A stretch of 64,000 bases of DNA from Pseudophaeobacter sp. (lineage in GTDB: Bacteria > Pseudomonadota > Alphaproteobacteria > Rhodobacterales > Rhodobacteraceae), in contig JALUXC010000010.1 of NCBI GenBank assembly GCA_027019165.1, positions 1 to 64,000 on the forward strand, given 5' to 3'. The translations under genes and the position numbers were made by a program. Positions 52,621 through 59,995 of this stretch are shown one piece after another. Under the pieces are notes generated by a model. That model was not told the origin of the DNA and made no database searches. It was given only the letters and a program-made list of their open reading frames with translations. Position 1 is the stretch's first letter. Every line of letters begins with the position of its first letter.

Positions 52621-54198
52621 TCAGTAGCCGAGTGCGCAGCCATCCTTGCGGGGGTCACTGGCCCCTTCAAGCAGGTCTTCGCCATGTATCCTGATCGCTT
52701 GTGAGCCGCCAATTGCCGTCTCTGGGATCTCTACCCTGTGGCCCATGTCCGCAAGCTCCTGACGCACAGCATCGGAATAGCCACGCTCCACTTTCATCAC
52801 CCCGGCATCCGAGAAGCAGCGGGGAGCGTCCATCGCGGCCTGTGGCTCCATGCCGAAATCGGTGATGTTCGAGACAAAGCGCGCGTGTCCATTGGGCTGA
52901 TAGGCCCCGCCCATGACGCCAAAGGGCATGATGACGCGGCCCTCTCGGCGCAGCATTCCGGGAATGATCGTATGCATTGGACGTTTGCCGCCGCCCAGCT
53001 CGTTGGCGTGACCTTCTTGGAGCGTGAAGCCAGCACCGCGGTTCTGCAGCAGGATGCCGAATTTTTCTGACGCGATTCCAGAGCCAAACCCATGAAAGAT
53101 CGAATAGATCAGAGAGACCGCCATGCGGTCTTTGTCCACGACAGTGATGTAAATCGTGTCCTTGTGCACCGCTTCGCTGATCGGTGCGGCGGCAGCCATG
53201 GCATGATTGGGGTCAATAAGCGCGGCCAGTTCCGCAGCGGTCTCGAGCGACAACATATGATCCAGGCGACTTGTGTGATCGGGATCTGCGATGAAACGGT
53301 TGCGGGCATCATAGGCCAGTTTGGCTGCCTCGGCCTCGATATGGGCGCGTTGCGCTCCGAAGGGATCCATGCCCGCAATGTTGAAATGCTTGAGGATGTT
53401 CAGCATCAGGATTGCCGTTGCGCCCTGGCCGTTGGGCGGATGCTCGACCAGTTCGATGCCCTTGTAATCGCCTGCAACCGGGGTGGTAGACATGCAGGTT
53501 GTCGCCGCGAAATCATCGGTCGTGTGAACGCCGCCGGCCGCGGCCAGGGCTGCGACCATGTCTTCGGCGATCTCGCCTGTGTAGAAGGCATCGCGCCCGT
53601 CCTTGGCGATGCGACGTAGCACCTCGGCCTGACCCGGAGCGCGGAAGATCTGCCCGACCGAAGGCGCCGCTCCGCCGAACAAATACGCGTCACGCGCCGG
53701 GCCTTGCAGCGTTCCTGCGTCATTTGCCCAGTCAAATGCCACACGCGGCGCCACTGGCACTCCGGTGTCGGCGTAGTGGATCGCGGGCGCCAGGACCGCA
53801 TCAAGGCCGAGTTTCCCTTCGGTTTCAGACAGGTGGCAGAAGGCGTCGATCGCGCCGGGCACCGTCACCGCATGCGGGCTTTGCAAAGGAATGGTCTGTA
53901 GCCCTTCCGCCCGCAAACTTGCGGCACTGGCGGCAGTTGGCGCGCGCCCGGACCCGTTAAGAGCATGGATCTCATCGCTGCCGGGCCGGGAATAGAGAAC
54001 AAAGCAATCTCCGCCGATCCCGGTCATTTGCGGCTCGCAAATTCCCAAGAGAACCGCGCCGGCGATGGCCGCATCCATAGCGTTTCCGCCACGCTTCAGA
54101 ATGTCGATTGCAACCCCCGCAGCCAGTGGGTGCGATGTGGCGCAGATCCCGTTTTGTGCATAGACCGCCGAACGGCCCGGTTGTTGAAAATCGCGCAT
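52621..54198 (-). CDS. ggt: Gamma-glutamyltransferase family protein
   Basis: 525 residues. It has the Ntn-hydrolase fold of GGT, with GGNAMDAAIAGAVLLGICEPQMTGIGGDCF near the N-terminus and HKDTIYITVVDKDRMAVSLIYSIFHGFGSG in the middle. The autoprocessing nucleophile would be the Thr of KDTIYI, although the usual TTHxS/C sequence is not exact. No signal peptide is obvious, so this may be the cytoplasmic, possibly cephalosporin-acylase-like, branch rather than periplasmic GGT. Single gene. Confidence 0.88.
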   Translation of the reverse strand: MRDFQQPGRSAVYAQNGICATSHPLAAGVAIDILKRGGNAMDAAIAGAVLLGICEPQMTGIGGDCFVLYSRPGSDEIHALNGSGRAPTAASAASLRAEGLQTIPLQSPHAVTVPGAIDAFCHLSETEGKLGLDAVLAPAIHYADTGVPVAPRVAFDWANDAGTLQGPARDAYLFGGAAPSVGQIFRAPGQAEVLRRIAKDGRDAFYTGEIAEDMVAALAAAGGVHTTDDFAATTCMSTTPVAGDYKGIELVEHPPNGQGATAILMLNILKHFNIAGMDPFGAQRAHIEAEAAKLAYDARNRFIADPDHTSRLDHMLSLETAAELAALIDPNHAMAAAAPISEAVHKDTIYITVVDKDRMAVSLIYSIFHGFGSGIASEKFGILLQNRGAGFTLQEGHANELGGGKRPMHTIIPGMLRREGRVIMPFGVMGGAYQPNGHARFVSNITDFGMEPQAAMDAPRCFSDAGVMKVERGYSDAVRQELADMGHRVEIPETAIGGSQAIRIHGEDLLEGASDPRKDGCALGY

Positions 54199-54455
54199 AT
54201 GCCTCTCCCGTCTGATTTTCCGGGGAGATTAGAGGCAATCGGCCCAAAGGCAATGCGAAAGAACCCAACGCAAGTCCCGCTCGCGTCACCAATTCGATTG
54301 TAGGATGAAGATGTTGAATACCCGGCGCCAGATATTCGGTGGGGGCAGTAGAACACGACGCCGGGCAAAGCCGCAGATCAGCTTGCGTTAAGCATCAACA
54401 TATTATTTTGGCGAAGGCGCGCCCTTTTTGGGGCCGAAATGTGATGGCTGTGCAA
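54199..54455. other. Gap between the GGT gene start and the RsbW gene end
   Basis: 257 bases with lower GC (about 52%). I see no credible ORF. The promoter of the GGT gene should lie at its left end. No clear terminator of the RsbW gene was seen. Confidence 0.45.
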
Positions 54456-54893
54456 TCAGGCCCGTGTGACCTGGATTTCGAAACACAAGGAGAGTTCGTT
54501 GTTCCCACCGCTGCGCTGGTAATGGATGTCACTGCTGAGTTCGCGGATCAGTAACCAGCCGAAGCCGCCCTCGGGAAGCTGGTCCAGTGGAACGTCGATA
54601 TCTGCGGCCTTGCCATCCGGTAGTTGGCCGTCAGGGAATGGTGCGCCGGCGTCACTGATATTGATCCATAGCCGCTGCGGATCCAGTGAACAACGAATGC
54701 GGACATCACCCGGGGCAGTACCTGCATAGGCGTGTTCAACGACATTGTTCACCGCCTCGGCCAGGGCGATCTGAACCTCATCCACCCGCAATTCCGGGAT
54801 GCCCATTTTGCGCAATCGCGTCACGACCTCTGTGATGCCGGAACGGGCATCCAGTTCTGTAGCCGTGAACGAGCAGGCAAAGGTTTCAGCCAT
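54456..54893 (-). CDS. RsbW-type anti-sigma factor/serine kinase ATPase
   Basis: 145 residues, a stand-alone HATPase_c domain of the RsbW/SpoIIAB kind. The N box is EVQIALAEAVNNVVEHAY; the G1-type motif is ISDAGAPFPDG and GGFGWLLIRELSSDIHYQ follows. Such kinases bind a sigma factor and phosphorylate a STAS partner. The adjacent upstream gene encodes exactly such a STAS protein. No PP2C phosphatase or sigma factor is in the window, so the target is unknown. Confidence 0.9.
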   Translation of the reverse strand: MAETFACSFTATELDARSGITEVVTRLRKMGIPELRVDEVQIALAEAVNNVVEHAYAGTAPGDVRIRCSLDPQRLWINISDAGAPFPDGQLPDGKAADIDVPLDQLPEGGFGWLLIRELSSDIHYQRSGGNNELSLCFEIQVTRA

Positions 54894-54941
54894 TTTGGTC
54901 TCGCTTCGCGCGGTGTTTCATTCGTGCAGTTGCCGAGGCAA

Positions 54942-55286
54942 CTACATGCCGACTTTCTGTTCTGCGATCGCTTCATTGAGCGAGCTGTACAGATTGAAGA
55001 TCGTATCCATGCGGGTCAGGCGGAAAACCTTTTCCACCATTGGGGATGGGCCGGCCAAATCAAGGCGCCGCCCCTGGCCGAGCTGCTTCATTGCCGCAAC
55101 AATTGCGCCAAGTCCGCTGGAATCGATGAACTGGACCTCCGAAAGGTCCAGAATCACGCGATCCGGACCACTTTCGGTGGCCGACCGCATGTCCTCTTTG
55201 AACCGAATCGCCATTGCGGCGTCGATCCTTTCGGCGTTGACCGTCACGATCTGCGCGCCGTCCGTTACAGTACTGGATAGGCTCAT
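54942..55286 (-). CDS. STAS-domain anti-anti-sigma factor
   Basis: 114 residues, a single STAS domain. The phosphorylatable Ser is in VQFIDSSGLGAIVAAMKQLG, the RsbV/SpoIIAA signature. It should be phosphorylated by the adjacent RsbW-type kinase and release a sigma factor when unphosphorylated. The two genes are 48 bp apart and probably form one unit. The start is divergent from the thiolase gene. Confidence 0.92.
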   Translation of the reverse strand: MSLSSTVTDGAQIVTVNAERIDAAMAIRFKEDMRSATESGPDRVILDLSEVQFIDSSGLGAIVAAMKQLGQGRRLDLAGPSPMVEKVFRLTRMDTIFNLYSSLNEAIAEQKVGM

Positions 55287-55383
55287 TGTATTTCCCCGGG
55301 GGTCAATCTGTACGTCACAAGAACTCTAGACCTCAAAGCTTAGCATTCTGTATGGATAATTTCGACGATTGGAGGAAAATTTC

Positions 55384-56556
55384 ATGAAACAAGTTGTGAT
55401 TGCGGGTGCAGCCAGAACACCGATGGGCGGTTTTCAGGGCGTATTCGATGGTGTGACAGCCGCTGAACTGGGTGGAGCCGCGATCAAGGCGGCCCTCGCA
55501 GGCGCCGGAGCAAAGACCGTGGATGAGGTTCTGATGGGCTGCGTTCTGCCCGCAGGGCAGGGACAAGCGCCGGCGCGTCAGGCTGGATTCGCAGCTGGAC
55601 TGGGCGAAGAGGTTCCGGCCACCACGCTTAACAAGATGTGCGGATCGGGCATGAAGGCAGCGATGATCGCCTTTGACCAGATTGCGCTGGGCCATACGGA
55701 CACGATGATCGCGGGCGGCATGGAAAGCATGACCAACGCCCCCTATCTGCTGCCCAAGATGCGGGGCGGTGCGCGGATTGGTCATGGCCAGGTCATCGAC
55801 CACATGTTCCTGGACGGGTTGGAAGATGCCTACGACAAGGGGCGCCTGATGGGCACCTTTGCCGAGGATTGTGCCGAAAAGTTTCAGTTCACCCGCGAGG
55901 CGCAGGACCAATATGCGCTGGCCTCCCTGTCGAACGCGCTGGACGCAGAACGCAGCGGGGCCTTTGAGGGCGAAATTACACCTGTGACCCTGCATACCCG
56001 TAGCGGTGAGCGAATCATTACCACTGACGAGCAGCCCCAGTCAGCCCGCCCTGAAAAGATCCCGAACCTGAAGCCTGCCTTCCGCAAGGACGGTACGGTG
56101 ACAGCGGCCAATGCGTCTTCTATCTCGGACGGTGCTGCGGCGCTTGTCCTGGCTTCTGAAGAGGCCGCCGAGGCGCAGGGCCTCAATGTGCGGGCGCGGA
56201 TCATGGGTCACGCCAGCCACGCTCAGGCGCCCGGCTGGTTCACCACCGCGCCGGTTCCCGCGGCGCAAAACCTGCTCAAACGGCTCGGCTGGTCGGTCGA
56301 GGATGTGGATCTGTGGGAGGTGAACGAGGCCTTTGCCGTTGTGCCCATGGCCTTCATGCATGAAATGGGCATCACCCGCGACAAGGTGAACGTCAACGGC
56401 GGCGCCTGCGCACTGGGCCACCCCATCGGGGCATCTGGCGCGCGAATCATGGTAACGCTGCTGAATGCCTTGGAAAAACGCGGGCTGAAGCGCGGTGTTG
56501 CTGCGATCTGTATTGGCGGCGGCGAAGGCACGGCTATCGCGATCGAGCGGGTCTGA
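55384..56556 (+). CDS. Acetyl-CoA C-acyltransferase (thiolase)
   Basis: 390 residues from the ATG at 55384, with GGAGG seven bases upstream. Thiolase catalytic residues: Cys86 in LNKMCGSGM, His in CALGHPIGASG and the second Cys in CIGGGEG near the end. The length and the sequence AARTPMGGFQG fit the acetoacetyl-CoA thiolase (PhaA/AtoB) group, though a beta-oxidation role is also possible. It stands alone and is followed by a terminator-like hairpin. Confidence 0.94.
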   Translation: MKQVVIAGAARTPMGGFQGVFDGVTAAELGGAAIKAALAGAGAKTVDEVLMGCVLPAGQGQAPARQAGFAAGLGEEVPATTLNKMCGSGMKAAMIAFDQIALGHTDTMIAGGMESMTNAPYLLPKMRGGARIGHGQVIDHMFLDGLEDAYDKGRLMGTFAEDCAEKFQFTREAQDQYALASLSNALDAERSGAFEGEITPVTLHTRSGERIITTDEQPQSARPEKIPNLKPAFRKDGTVTAANASSISDGAAALVLASEEAAEAQGLNVRARIMGHASHAQAPGWFTTAPVPAAQNLLKRLGWSVEDVDLWEVNEAFAVVPMAFMHEMGITRDKVNVNGGACALGHPIGASGARIMVTLLNALEKRGLKRGVAAICIGGGEGTAIAIERV

Positions 56557-56575
56557 CTTCGGATCAATCCCTTTG

Positions 56576-56602
56576 GAAGGCGGGGGGCACATTCCCGCCT
56601 TC
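56576..56602 (+). terminator. Terminator of the thiolase gene
   Basis: 9-bp stem GAAGGCGGG/CCCGCCTTC with a 9-base loop, then a moderately T-rich tail (TTCACTTTTC), 20 bases after the stop. Confidence 0.65.
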
Positions 56603-56723
56603 TTCACTTTTCAAGCTGCCGCTGCGTCACATGGCTTGCGCGGCGGCACGCCTCCCCGCACTCTGTTTTCATATTCAGTGGTGTTTTGACCGGATTGCAG
56701 GTGATTTGGGCGGGGGATTTTCG

Positions 56724-57770
56724 ATGAAGAAGCTGAAGCTGTTTTGGGCGCTGGTGCGGGTTCTGTTGCCCGAGGGCCTTGTGCGCAAGCTCTATGGGGG
56801 GGCGTTGCCGGTTGTAGATGGTCGTCAGGCCGATCCAAAGGCGCAGGCTGTTGCGGATCTTGTCGGGCTGGTGCGCGACCCGGGCGCCGTGCCATCGGTC
56901 GAGGAAAGCCGGGCGCAACTTGCAGGCTTCATCGAGAAATTCGACGCTCCCTGCCCAAGCCGCGTGGAGCGGCGAAATATCACCCTGCCGGGCGCCGATG
57001 GTCCGCGGCCTGCGCGCCAGTATCTGCCAGACGGGATCGATCCGGGTCAGCTCATGCCCTGTCTGATGTATCTGCATGGGGGAGGTTGGATCCAGGGCGG
57101 CATCGACACTCACGATGCACTTTGTGCTAAACTTGCGGCGCGGTCTGGGGTTTGCGTCGTGGCGTTCAGCTATCGTCTTGCGCCCGAACATCCATTTCCG
57201 GCCGCGCCACAGGACGTGATGGCAGGGTATCGCGCGCTTTTGGACCATGCAGAGGATCTGGGCATCGACCCAGACCGCATCGCTGTCGGTGGCGACAGCG
57301 CCGGGGCCAATCTGACGGCCGGCCTGATGCACAGTCTGCGCGAGATGGCAGTCCCACTGCCACAGGCGCAGCTTTTGATATACCCGGCAGTGGATGCCCG
57401 GCTAACCTCGGCATCGGTTGAGGCTCTGCAGGATCACCCGCTTTTGTCGCGCCCGCGGATGCAATGGTACATGGATCAATACATTCCTGCAGGCCAAGAC
57501 AGGCTGGCGCCTGAGGTCTCTCCCTTGATGTCGCAGCATCTGGCCGGTCAGCCTCAGGCCTTTGTTCTGGTTGCAGGCCATGATCCCCTTTGGGACGACG
57601 GGCTGTCCTATGCAGCGGCGCTGGATCAGGCAGGCGTTCCCGTCACCCTGTCGCAATATCCGGGCCAGATCCACGGCTTCCTGAACCTCACCAAGGTGGT
57701 GCCGCAAGGGGATGCGGCAATTTCAGAGGCCGCGACATGGCTTGGACTGGCGCTGAACGCCGACGCATGA
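56724..57770 (+). CDS. Alpha/beta hydrolase, hormone-sensitive-lipase family
   Basis: 348 residues from the ATG at 56724 (MKKLKLFWALVRV). The oxyanion motif HGGGW is at about 116, the nucleophile is in GGDSAGAN at about 190, the acid in AGHDPLWDDG and the His in QIHGFLN. These place it in the HSL-like carboxylesterase family. Substrate unknown; short-chain esters are usual. The first about 40 residues are basic and hydrophobic and could form a membrane-associated helix. A single gene. Confidence 0.92.
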   Translation: MKKLKLFWALVRVLLPEGLVRKLYGGALPVVDGRQADPKAQAVADLVGLVRDPGAVPSVEESRAQLAGFIEKFDAPCPSRVERRNITLPGADGPRPARQYLPDGIDPGQLMPCLMYLHGGGWIQGGIDTHDALCAKLAARSGVCVVAFSYRLAPEHPFPAAPQDVMAGYRALLDHAEDLGIDPDRIAVGGDSAGANLTAGLMHSLREMAVPLPQAQLLIYPAVDARLTSASVEALQDHPLLSRPRMQWYMDQYIPAGQDRLAPEVSPLMSQHLAGQPQAFVLVAGHDPLWDDGLSYAAALDQAGVPVTLSQYPGQIHGFLNLTKVVPQGDAAISEAATWLGLALNADA

Positions 57771-57842
57771 GGCGCTCTTGCGCAGGGGCGTCTGTCGCGG
57801 GATACAGCAGGCATAGAACAGAAACTGCGGGAGCCTGACCTG

Positions 57843-58295
57843 ATGAGCCTCGATTACAGCACCCTGGCAAAAACCATCGCTGCCCTGACCGAGGAGGAAA
57901 CGGACGAGGTCGCCCTGATGGCCACCGTGGCCTGCGAGGTGCATCACAGCGACGCGCGGTTTGACTGGACCGGCTTTTATCGCGTGGTGGCGCCTGAGCT
58001 TTTGAAAATCGGACCCTATCAGGGCGGGCACGGCTGCCTGCAGATCCCGTTTTCGCGCGGGGTCTGCGGTGCGGCGGCGCGCACCGGAGAGGTGCAGCTG
58101 GTGCCGGATGTCGATGCTTTTCCGGGCCATATCGCCTGCGCCTCCTCCACCCGGTCGGAATTGGTTCTGCCGGTCTGGAACAAGGCGGGCGAGTTGATCG
58201 GCGTTTTTGATATCGACAGCGACCAACCGGATGCCTTTACCCAGGAGGATGCCGATCAGTTGGGCGCAATCCTCAAGCAGGTCTTCGCCGCCTGA
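57843..58295 (+). CDS. msrC: Free methionine-(R)-sulfoxide reductase (GAF type)
   Basis: 150 residues, a single GAF domain. Three conserved Cys are visible: C65 in GGHGCLQIPF, C75 in RGVCGAA and C99 in HIACASSTRSE, matching the catalytic and resolving Cys of fRMsr (MsrC) that reduces free Met-R-sulfoxide with thioredoxin. DWTGFYR and VFDIDSDQP are further family markers. GGGAG precedes the start. Confidence 0.94.
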   Translation: MSLDYSTLAKTIAALTEEETDEVALMATVACEVHHSDARFDWTGFYRVVAPELLKIGPYQGGHGCLQIPFSRGVCGAAARTGEVQLVPDVDAFPGHIACASSTRSELVLPVWNKAGELIGVFDIDSDQPDAFTQEDADQLGAILKQVFAA

Positions 58296-58314
58296 TCGGG
58301 TTTTTACGGCGTCC

Positions 58315-58378
58315 GTGAAAAAATGCTTTGAAATTTCACCGAACTAGGCCATCGTGAAAAAGTGACGCATTTTTTCAT
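58315..58378. promoter_or_regulatory. Three (G/A)TGAAAAA(A/G)TG motifs before the Xre-cupin gene
   Basis: GTGAAAAAATG (58315-58325), GTGAAAAAGTG (58354-58364) and its inverted copy CATTTTTTCAT (58368-58378) lie immediately upstream of the start. The last two form an inverted repeat, as expected for a dimeric regulator binding its own promoter. The location at the start codon suggests autorepression. Confidence 0.65.
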
Positions 58379-58393
58379 GTCCGGAGTCGCCCC

Positions 58394-58963
58394 TTGTCAG
58401 ATCTCTCCCCGCTTTCCGCCACCCTTGGTGCTGATATCCGCGCCCTGCGCAAGGCGCGCGGGCTGACCCTGACAGAGATTGCCGAGCGGCTTGACCGCTC
58501 GGTGGGTTGGCTCAGCCAGGTGGAGCGGGATCTGTCGGATCCGTCAATCTCGGACCTGCGCCAGATCGCCCAATGTCTGGGCGTGCCCATGTCGATGCTT
58601 TTTGCCCATTCGAACGCCCCGGCCGAGGAACAGGGCTATGTGGTGCGCGCCGGTGCACGCCGACCCATGGGCTCGGGAGAAGAGGGCCTGATCGAAGAGC
58701 TGCTTTCGCCGGATCTCACTGATGATTTCGAAGTGGTGCATTCCACCTTTGCGCCCCGCTCCCGCATGCAAACCCCGGCGGACCGCCCCACCCAAGAGGT
58801 CGGCTACATGATCTCGGGCAAACTGGATCTGGTGATCGGAGGGCGGGCCTTCACCGTCGGCCCCGGCGACAGTTTCCGCATCCGCCATGAACCCTATCAC
58901 TGGGCCAACCCCTATGACGCTCCCGCCATAGCCGTCTGGGTCATCGCCCCGCCTGTTTACTAG
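58394..58963 (+). CDS. Xre-family regulator with C-terminal cupin domain
   Basis: 189 residues from a TTG at 58394 with GGAG upstream; no in-frame ATG is closer. The helix-turn-helix (about 8-62) contains LTEIAERLDRSVGWLSQVERDLSDPSI. The cupin barrel is in the C-terminal half (VGYMISGKLDLVIGGRAFTVGPGDSF). Such regulators often control amine or amino-acid catabolism. Five bases separate it from the LysE gene, so they are one operon, and the cluster with amine-degrading genes fits. Confidence 0.9.
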   Translation: MSDLSPLSATLGADIRALRKARGLTLTEIAERLDRSVGWLSQVERDLSDPSISDLRQIAQCLGVPMSMLFAHSNAPAEEQGYVVRAGARRPMGSGEEGLIEELLSPDLTDDFEVVHSTFAPRSRMQTPADRPTQEVGYMISGKLDLVIGGRAFTVGPGDSFRIRHEPYHWANPYDAPAIAVWVIAPPVY

Positions 58964-58968
58964 GAGGC

Positions 58969-59604
58969 ATGGACTTGAGTTTCGAAGCCTGGAGTGTCTT
59001 TGCCCTGTTTTGGGTGGTTTTTGTCACCACGCCGGGGCCGAATGCGGTGAATTGCATTTCCAACGGGATGACGCTGGGCCTGCCTAAGGCGATGCTGGGC
59101 GTGCTGGCGATCCTCACGCAGGCCAGTGCCTTTCTCGTCCTGTCGGCGCTGGGGGTAACGGCGCTGATCGCGGCCTCGCCCACCGGCTTCTTTGTGGCAA
59201 AGGTGATCGGCGCTGGGTTTCTCATCTTCCTTGGCGTACGGGGTTGGCTCAACTCAACACGCCCCACTCCGGCGGTCGAACGCCCCGCGCGCCATGTCTA
59301 TCTGCATGCGCTCGCCGTCGCCACGATCAACCCCAAAAGCGTAGCGGGATACCTCGCGGCCTTTTCCCAGTTTGTGCAGCCGGGTGTTCCCATCTGGGAT
59401 CAGATGGCGGTGATCATGCCCACGGCTCTGGTGCTGACAACGCTCAGCTACACCGGGTTCACGTTGCTGGGGGTGGTTATGGGCAGGGCTGCGCTCAAGG
59501 CTGTGTTCAATGTCTGGATCCGCCGCGTGCTGGCGATCTGCTTTATTGTCTATGGCGTTCTGTTGGGGGCCAGCAGCACACCGAATTTGGAGACTGTCCG
59601 ATGA
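58969..59604 (+). CDS. LysE-family amino-acid exporter
   Basis: 211 residues with about five to six membrane segments. The family start is visible: FWVVFVTTPGPNAVNCISNGM, the conserved FxxxxTPGPN block, then GLPKAMLGVLAILTQASAFLVL. Substrates of this superfamily include lysine, threonine, homoserine and quaternary ammonium compounds; this one is unassigned. The ATG at 58969 lies only one base after GGAGGC; the TTG six bases further on could be the real start. The gene overlaps the GFA gene by 4 bp. Confidence 0.9.
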   Translation: MDLSFEAWSVFALFWVVFVTTPGPNAVNCISNGMTLGLPKAMLGVLAILTQASAFLVLSALGVTALIAASPTGFFVAKVIGAGFLIFLGVRGWLNSTRPTPAVERPARHVYLHALAVATINPKSVAGYLAAFSQFVQPGVPIWDQMAVIMPTALVLTTLSYTGFTLLGVVMGRAALKAVFNVWIRRVLAICFIVYGVLLGASSTPNLETVR

Positions 59605-59972
59605 TCAAAGGATCCTGCCTGTGTGGCGACATCCGGTTTCAAACCAGCGCGCCCGCCAAAGGGCCATCCATGTGTCATTGCGCCCAATGCCGCAAGCAAT
59701 CGGGTGGCATCTGGGCGTCGGCCTATGTGCGGGAGGCGGAGCTGACAATCCATGGTCCGGTCAGCTGGTACGCGGCAAGCCCCGAGGCCAAGCGCGGGTT
59801 TTGCGCGCGCTGCGGCTCTTTCCTGTTCTGGAAGGCCCATGATGAAGACACCATCAGCTTTGCCCTTGGCGCGGTCGAAGACCCAACGGGCATCAGGCTC
59901 GAAAAGCACATCTTTACCGGCAGCAAAGGCGATTTCTACGAGATCACCGACGGGCTGCCTCAGGAACCATAG
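59601..59972 (+). CDS. GFA/CENP-V family zinc protein
   Basis: 123 residues from the ATG at 59601, which overlaps the LysE stop. Zinc-binding Cys are CLCG (6-9), CHCAQCRKQ and CARCGS near residues 73-76. GFA members are associated with glutathione-dependent formaldehyde handling, but most have no proven activity. The position next to a dimethylglycine-type demethylase, whose reaction would release formaldehyde or a one-carbon unit, makes a formaldehyde link attractive yet unproven. Confidence 0.92.
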   Translation: MIKGSCLCGDIRFQTSAPAKGPSMCHCAQCRKQSGGIWASAYVREAELTIHGPVSWYAASPEAKRGFCARCGSFLFWKAHDEDTISFALGAVEDPTGIRLEKHIFTGSKGDFYEITDGLPQEP

Positions 59973-59995
59973 CCATTCAGCACAAGTGAGCGGAC

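Noticed and set aside
57820-57842. CGGGAGC match to the dispersed repeat before msrC
   Set aside because: No TTGGGC core or hairpins; it is the ribosome-binding site of msrC.
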